Shown here: positions 60,436-64,000 of the stretch, in pieces
Numbering within the stretch: the first letter of the stretch is position 1
How the letters are laid out: each line of letters begins with the position of its first letter
Assembly: GCA_013200995.1 (NCBI GenBank)
Contig: CP053688.1
Coordinates: 744,001 to 808,000 of the forward strand
Length of the DNA: 64,000 bases
Source of the DNA: Arthrobacter citreus
Lineage (GTDB): Bacteria > Bacillota > Bacilli > Bacillales > Bacillaceae_G
Direction: 5' to 3'
The notes under the pieces: model-generated
Databases searched by the model: none
Seen by the model: the letters and a program-made list of their open reading frames with translations, nothing else
Told to the model about the DNA's origin: nothing
Translations under genes and position numbers: made by a program

Positions 60436-60516
60436 AAAAATCCCACAAATTACTAAAGCTGTAAGGTTAGTTATAATTTAACTAATACGATTTGTTCTAT
60501 TAACGGAGGTGTTATT

Positions 60517-60714
60517 ATGCTTTGGTCGATATTGATAGATGTTATCTTGTTGTTATTTACAATTACTTATTTTGTTAAAACTTTTTTAAATGGATTCATG
60601 AATAAAATGACTTTTAAAGAAATTATTAAATCAAATTACTTTTTGATGTTATTTTATTTACTTATTCTTTATCCTATAATTATCAAGGATTTCATCCGAT
60701 ATTTATTAAAATAA
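60517..60714 (+). CDS. small membrane protein, 65 aa
   Basis: Two membrane spans (about 4-20 and 43-58) joined by a basic loop (NGFMNKMTFKEIIKSN). ATG follows AACGGAGGTGTTATT. No family recognised. Last gene of the array before the intron-split CBR49. Confidence 0.6.
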   Translation: MLWSILIDVILLLFTITYFVKTFLNGFMNKMTFKEIIKSNYFLMLFYLLILYPIIIKDFIRYLLK

Positions 60715-60765
60715 AACAGAAATGATGTAAAAGATATTAATTGGAAACTATTATAATTTCAAAAT

Positions 60766-60787
60766 CTTATACAACTAACGCATGCTT
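60766..60787 (+). repeat. CBR49, left part, split by intron B
   Basis: CTTATACAACTAACGCATGC and TT; the intron begins at the next base. After it TAGTTGTATAGTTCAAC (62728-62745) continues the core. This is the last copy seen. Confidence 0.87.
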
Positions 60788-62727
60788 GTGCGGCCGAGCA
60801 TAGGTCGTATCATATAACGGGTGGGATTCCCGTCGAGTAAGAACTAGCCATTCGCTCGTAGCGAGTCTTGGAGGGCTAAAGGTAACTTTAGTCTTTAAGC
60901 GTAGACAGTTAGATGGCGGGCCGAAAGCCAAATGGTTGAAGGGATTGAGCTTCGAAATGTTAGTAAATCGAGAGGGCTGATGCCTTAAGCATAGCAGAAA
61001 GCTACATTTTACCTTTCGTTAAAGGCAAGAAAGGTAAAACCTCTCCGGAGTCAGAGACCTTGGCACGTTATACATTGATATGATACGGCAACTCGGGAGA
61101 CCCTACCGGTCTTTTCTTTTTTTTAGAAGAGTATGGTGTACAAACGATAAAAAGTGAGGAAACCAAATGCCGATGTAGGGAGTCGGATAGTAGCGTAGTA
61201 CCTATGAAGTTGGGTAATGCCGATGGAGGAAAGGCTACTACCAGTTTATCACCCTTAATAGGGACACATTTACTACACGCAGAGGTAGGTATAACAAATG
61301 GAAACAAAACTACTAAGGATAGCAGAAGTAGCAAAATCTGATCCTAAAATGCAATTTACATCTCTTGCACATTTATTAGATAAGCAATCACTAGTTCAAT
61401 GTCACATTGAATTACCACATAAGAAAGCAACTGGGATAAATGGCACAACTAAAGAACAATACAGTGATAATCTCAAAGAAAATATAGAGGATTTAGTAAG
61501 GAGACTTAAAAGCAAAAGCTATCGTCCTGTTCCAGTTAGGAGAATGTATATTCCGAAGCTCAATTCGAAGAAGAAAAGACCACTAGGTATACCGGAACAT
61601 GAAGATAAGATTGTTCAAAAAGGTGTTACGAAAATATTAAACTCCATCTATGAAATTGACTTCCTGGACTGTTCGTTCGGATTTCGCCCAAATCGTAGTT
61701 GCCACGATGCTTTGAAAATACTGAACTTCTATATTGAAAAGAGGTCAGTAAACTATGTAGTTGATGTAGACATAAAAGGCTTCTTTGACAACGTTGACCA
61801 CAAATGGATGATGGAATTCTTAAAACTGCGAATCGCTGACCCAAACTTACTAAGAATAATAGGTAGGTTTCTTAAAGGTGGATACATGGAAGAAGGAAAG
61901 AAATACAAAACAGATAATGGTACACCGCAAGGTGGTGTAATATCTCCTGTATTAGCTAATGTGTATCTTCATTATGTACTCGACTTATGGTTTGAGAAAA
62001 GTGTTAAGAAACAGTGCGAGGGACAAGCATACCTAGTAAGGTATGCAGATGATTATGTGTGCTGTTTTCAATTTAAGAATGAGGCTCAGGAATTCTTTCA
62101 ATCTCTAAAATTAAGACTCAAGAAGTTTAATCTGGAAATAGCCGAAGATAAAACCAAAATTATTCCTTTCGGGCGGCTTGCGGAGAAACTTGGAAAGCAT
62201 CAGGGAAATGGAAAACCAGAAACCTTCGATTTTCTAGGTTTTACGCACTATTGCGGGAAAAGTAAACAAGGAAAGTTTCGAGTGAAACGGAAATCAAGTA
62301 GGAAGAAAGTACAAAGTAAAGTAAAAGAGTCTAAAGAATGGTTGAAGAAGAATAGAAATAATAATATTCATATAATCATGGACAGATTCAAACGCTCGCT
62401 TATAGGCTACTTCAACTACTATTGCATCACTGATAATATTCCAAATGTTAACATTTTCAAAGTTAAAATCGAGAACTTAGTATTTAAATGGCTCAATAGA
62501 AGAAGTCAAAGGAAATCCTTTAAATGGGAGAAATTCAGACTATTTCTTGATAAATTTCCACTACCCTCTCCGAGGATTAAGGTGAATATTTATGATTTAA
62601 GAAAAGAAATTAGCTACATTATGTAAATGATTACTGGAGGAGCCGTGTGCATTAATAGTGCAAGCACGGTTCTGAGAGGGTTTGGAGTGCAATTTACCGC
62701 AAGGTAAAGAGACTCCATTCTACTCGA
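60788..62727 (+). mobile_element. group II intron B (1940 nt), full length
   Basis: Begins GTGCGGCCGAGC and ends ATTCTACTCGAC. Domain V is at about 62640-62672 (GAGCCGTGTGC/GCAAGCACGGTTC). A maturase ORF lies in domain IV. It sits at the same place of a CBR as the ORF-less copy A, between GCATGCTT and TAGTTG. Confidence 0.93.
61298..62626 (+). CDS. group II intron reverse transcriptase/maturase
   Basis: A 442-residue LtrA-type protein, of another lineage than the two 481-residue copies. RT blocks: GINGTTKEQY (about 46), RPLGIPEHEDKIVQKG (about 94), VDVDIKGFFDNVDH (about 145), GTPQGGVISPVLANVYLH (about 208) and VRYADDYVCCF (about 246). The maturase region (DFLGFTHYCGKSKQG, then RSLIGYFNYY) follows. 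No endonuclease domain. It may serve intron A in trans as well. Confidence 0.95.
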   Translation: METKLLRIAEVAKSDPKMQFTSLAHLLDKQSLVQCHIELPHKKATGINGTTKEQYSDNLKENIEDLVRRLKSKSYRPVPVRRMYIPKLNSKKKRPLGIPEHEDKIVQKGVTKILNSIYEIDFLDCSFGFRPNRSCHDALKILNFYIEKRSVNYVVDVDIKGFFDNVDHKWMMEFLKLRIADPNLLRIIGRFLKGGYMEEGKKYKTDNGTPQGGVISPVLANVYLHYVLDLWFEKSVKKQCEGQAYLVRYADDYVCCFQFKNEAQEFFQSLKLRLKKFNLEIAEDKTKIIPFGRLAEKLGKHQGNGKPETFDFLGFTHYCGKSKQGKFRVKRKSSRKKVQSKVKESKEWLKKNRNNNIHIIMDRFKRSLIGYFNYYCITDNIPNVNIFKVKIENLVFKWLNRRSQRKSFKWEKFRLFLDKFPLPSPRIKVNIYDLRKEISYIM

Positions 62728-62750
62728 CTAGTTGTATAGTTCAACAGAAA

Positions 62751-62779
62751 AAGCCTACCGCAATGGATAGGCTCTTTTT
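62751..62779 (+). terminator. rho-independent terminator
   Basis: AGCCTACC/GGATAGGCT hairpin followed by CTTTTT, just past intron B. Similar to the IS3-associated hairpins at 9942 and 39096. Confidence 0.75.
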
Positions 62780-62856
62780 ATACTCAATTACCTTAATAGA
62801 TGATAATCCTTTAGGCATTTATATAATCTATATAGTTTTTCATTCTTTCGTTTTAG

Positions 62857-63864
62857 CTACTTTGCATCTACGGTTAAGCAGACTTTATAGGAAGCACCGA
62901 GTCCGGAAATTAATCCCGTCTCAAGTTTACATGGAACGCCAAGTTGAAACTTAAGTGGTGTTCGAGTAGCTAAACGAATTAAATCTTTAGGGCTTAAATT
63001 AACTACATCTACACCAATTTTATCATCGCCCAAATCTAACAAACTATTAATTGCCTCTGTGATCGCAGGCGAAAGAGCAACTAAAAGTGCGCCTCCAGCG
63101 CATCCTATAGTAGGGTTTGCAGCGCACGCTGCAGTAGCCAATTGTGCAGAAAGTTTACTTACTAATTCTGTAAGCTCAGCTTTGTATTTATCGGGATCAC
63201 CTTCATCATACTCCATAACAACCACACTAATTGAAATACCAAATGGTTTTCCGCGGTAGATTTCAATTGCATTATCGGCACGACTTTCTCCTGCATCGAC
63301 ATCATCATAAATAGGTGTTCTCTTTGGAGGCTGTGTTTCTGTTGGTGTGATAACGCCAAACACTACATATGGTTCATCAGAGTCTGAGAGTTGATCCTCG
63401 TCCGTTTCACCAAAACAATGAAATCCGGTATAAGATACCGCAACTTCTTTTAAATCGATGGCCCCAAGATCTGACCACCAATAGATATTTCCATGTTCGA
63501 ACAAACTTACACGCCCATCGTCAAAGGGTGCTTCATCCTGGATTGGGAAACCAAGCCAGGATGTAGGTCCACCAAGCTCTTTATATCGAGCAAGAATAGC
63601 ACCCTTTACATATGCCATTACACCTTGTTTGTAATAAATGCTTCCATTTTGATAATGAATGCAAAACCCTAAGCCTGGCTTAACCTCTTCAAGCCCTGAG
63701 ATAGCAGTACCTGGTGAACCTTTAATTTTGTCCCAATACTTTTTAAAAGTAGTTTGCAACACTTCTTCTTGAAGTTTTTTGAAATCTGGAGAACCACCAG
63801 GAATTGGTATTTGACCTGGTTGTATAACAACATCTGGAAACTTCCCAAGGTTGATTTTAGGTGA
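62857..63864 (-). CDS. LGFP-repeat protein
   Basis: A 335-residue protein with an LGFP repeat region: GLGFCIHYQNGSIYYKQGVMAYVKGAILARYKELGGPTSWLGFPIQDE (around residues 65-112, spanned), then RVSLFEHGNIYWWSD. LGFP modules occur in actinobacterial and Bacillus wall-associated proteins. The C-terminal half contains an alanine/glycine-rich helix (LATAACAANPTIGCAGGALLVAL) that may insert into membranes. TTG at 63864 follows GGAGGAGATATG. No signal peptide is seen with this start; the frame extends to 63912 without a site. It lies outside the array. Confidence 0.75.
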   Translation of the reverse strand, partial: SPKINLGKFPDVVIQPGQIPIPGGSPDFKKLQEEVLQTTFKKYWDKIKGSPGTAISGLEEVKPGLGFCIHYQNGSIYYKQGVMAYVKGAILARYKELGGPTSWLGFPIQDEAPFDDGRVSLFEHGNIYWWSDLGAIDLKEVAVSYTGFHCFGETDEDQLSDSDEPYVVFGVITPTETQPPKRTPIYDDVDAGESRADNAIEIYRGKPFGISISVVVMEYDEGDPDKYKAELTELVSKLSAQLATAACAANPTIGCAGGALLVALSPAITEAINSLLDLGDDKIGVDVVNLSPKDLIRLATRTPLKFQLGVPCKLETGLISGLGASYKVCLTVDAK

Positions 63865-64000
63865 CAAACATATCTCCTCCTTTTTTTGACACTCAAACCT
63901 GTAAGCGAACAAGAAAGATTGCTGTGTGCTATATGATCCTTCAAACTTTCCTTTTAATATTTATTCGTCCAAGCTGCAATTCATTCTCTTTTGAGAACAT

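Larger units (their letters stand above)
14895..62748 (+). other. array of single-gene units separated by CBR repeats
   Basis: About 49 copies of one palindromic repeat (CBR) alternate with mostly single genes over about 48 kb, on average one per kb. Every copy has the same orientation: the hairpin T-run and the AAATGGCAG box are always on the + strand. Most genes read in the same direction; about seven read opposite. Each CBR supplies a terminator-like hairpin to the gene before it, and most genes have their own promoter space and ribosome binding site. The arrangement resembles an integron cassette array, but no integrase lies in the window and the repeat ends do not fit the attC R-box consensus. 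The mechanism is inference. Confidence 0.75.

Noticed and set aside
14895..62748. CBR repeats as a CRISPR array
   Set aside because: Spacing is 0.3-4 kb with genes in between, the repeats vary, and no cas gene is present.
14895..62748. CBR as classical integron attC sites
   Set aside because: The ends (ATGCAACTAAC / GTTTAGTTGCAT) do not fit the RYYYAAC...GTTRRRY boxes, and no tyrosine integrase is in the window. Only the architecture is similar.
14895..62748. CBR as a MITE family or as bcr-type repeats of the Bacillus cereus group
   Set aside because: The inverted ends would allow it, but I see no target duplications and only one orientation. I cannot recall the bcr sequences well enough to equate them; a direct alignment would decide.
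1..64000. tRNA, rRNA and known riboswitches
   Set aside because: No cloverleaf, TTCGA-type T-loop with CCA end, rRNA segment or known aptamer was recognised by eye; a covariance-model scan was not possible.

Overview
The window is very AT-rich, uses GGAGG-type ribosome binding sites and many TTG starts, and carries Bacillus-type families (DUF58/MoxR, PadR with DUF2812, DUF2975 with a small XRE regulator, DUF1871, DUF4259, DUF805, RmuC, GrpB). It looks like a chromosomal accessory region of a low-GC Bacillaceae member. No species marker is present. No tRNA, rRNA, CRISPR array or integrase/recombinase gene was seen.

Part 1 (1 to about 13.9 kb) is a loose set of accessory genes: two SAM methyltransferases, a HAD phosphatase, a MoxR-DUF58-DUF4129 operon, NUDIX and aminoglycoside-phosphotransferase-like genes, a PadR/DUF2812 pair, a reverse-strand pair of oligopeptide-type ABC permeases, GrpB and a lipoprotein.

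Part 2 (about 14.9 to 62.75 kb) is the remarkable part. It is a long array in which mostly single, small, unrelated genes alternate with copies of one imperfectly palindromic repeat, called here CBR (cassette-boundary repeat). About 49 copies can be seen, roughly one per kb, all in the same orientation. A full CBR is about 80-95 bp. It has inverted ends (CTTATGCAACTAA and TTAGTTGCATAAG), an inner palindrome around GATGCATTAGTTG, a hairpin followed by a T-run that looks like a rho-independent terminator, and a conserved AAATGGCAG box before the right end. Short (about 35 bp) and long (about 155 bp) forms also occur. Stop codons of several genes lie inside the left end of the next CBR. The cargo is orphan genes: SMI1/KNR4, DUF4259, DUF1871, DUF3916, GNATs, DinB, SnoaL, SDRs, lipoproteins, tiny membrane proteins and unknowns. 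The layout resembles an integron cassette array, but no integrase is present here and the ends do not match the attC consensus.

Mobile elements land in the repeats. A 1940-nt group II intron and a 671-nt relative without its ORF sit at the same position in the core of two CBRs. A second group II intron of 2173 nt is present twice, seemingly identical: once behind the hairpin of a CBR and once inside a DUF4309-like gene, where splicing would restore the frame exactly. An IS3-family element sits in another CBR with a TTAT duplication, and a decayed IS110-family transposase lies nearby.

Three larger blocks interrupt the one-gene pattern: XRE-cupin regulator + EutH-like transporter + long aminopeptidase P (18.9-22.4 kb), rmuC (30.0-31.4 kb), and TetR + metallo-hydrolase + SDR (45.8-48.5 kb). 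The window ends with a reverse-strand LGFP-repeat protein outside the array.
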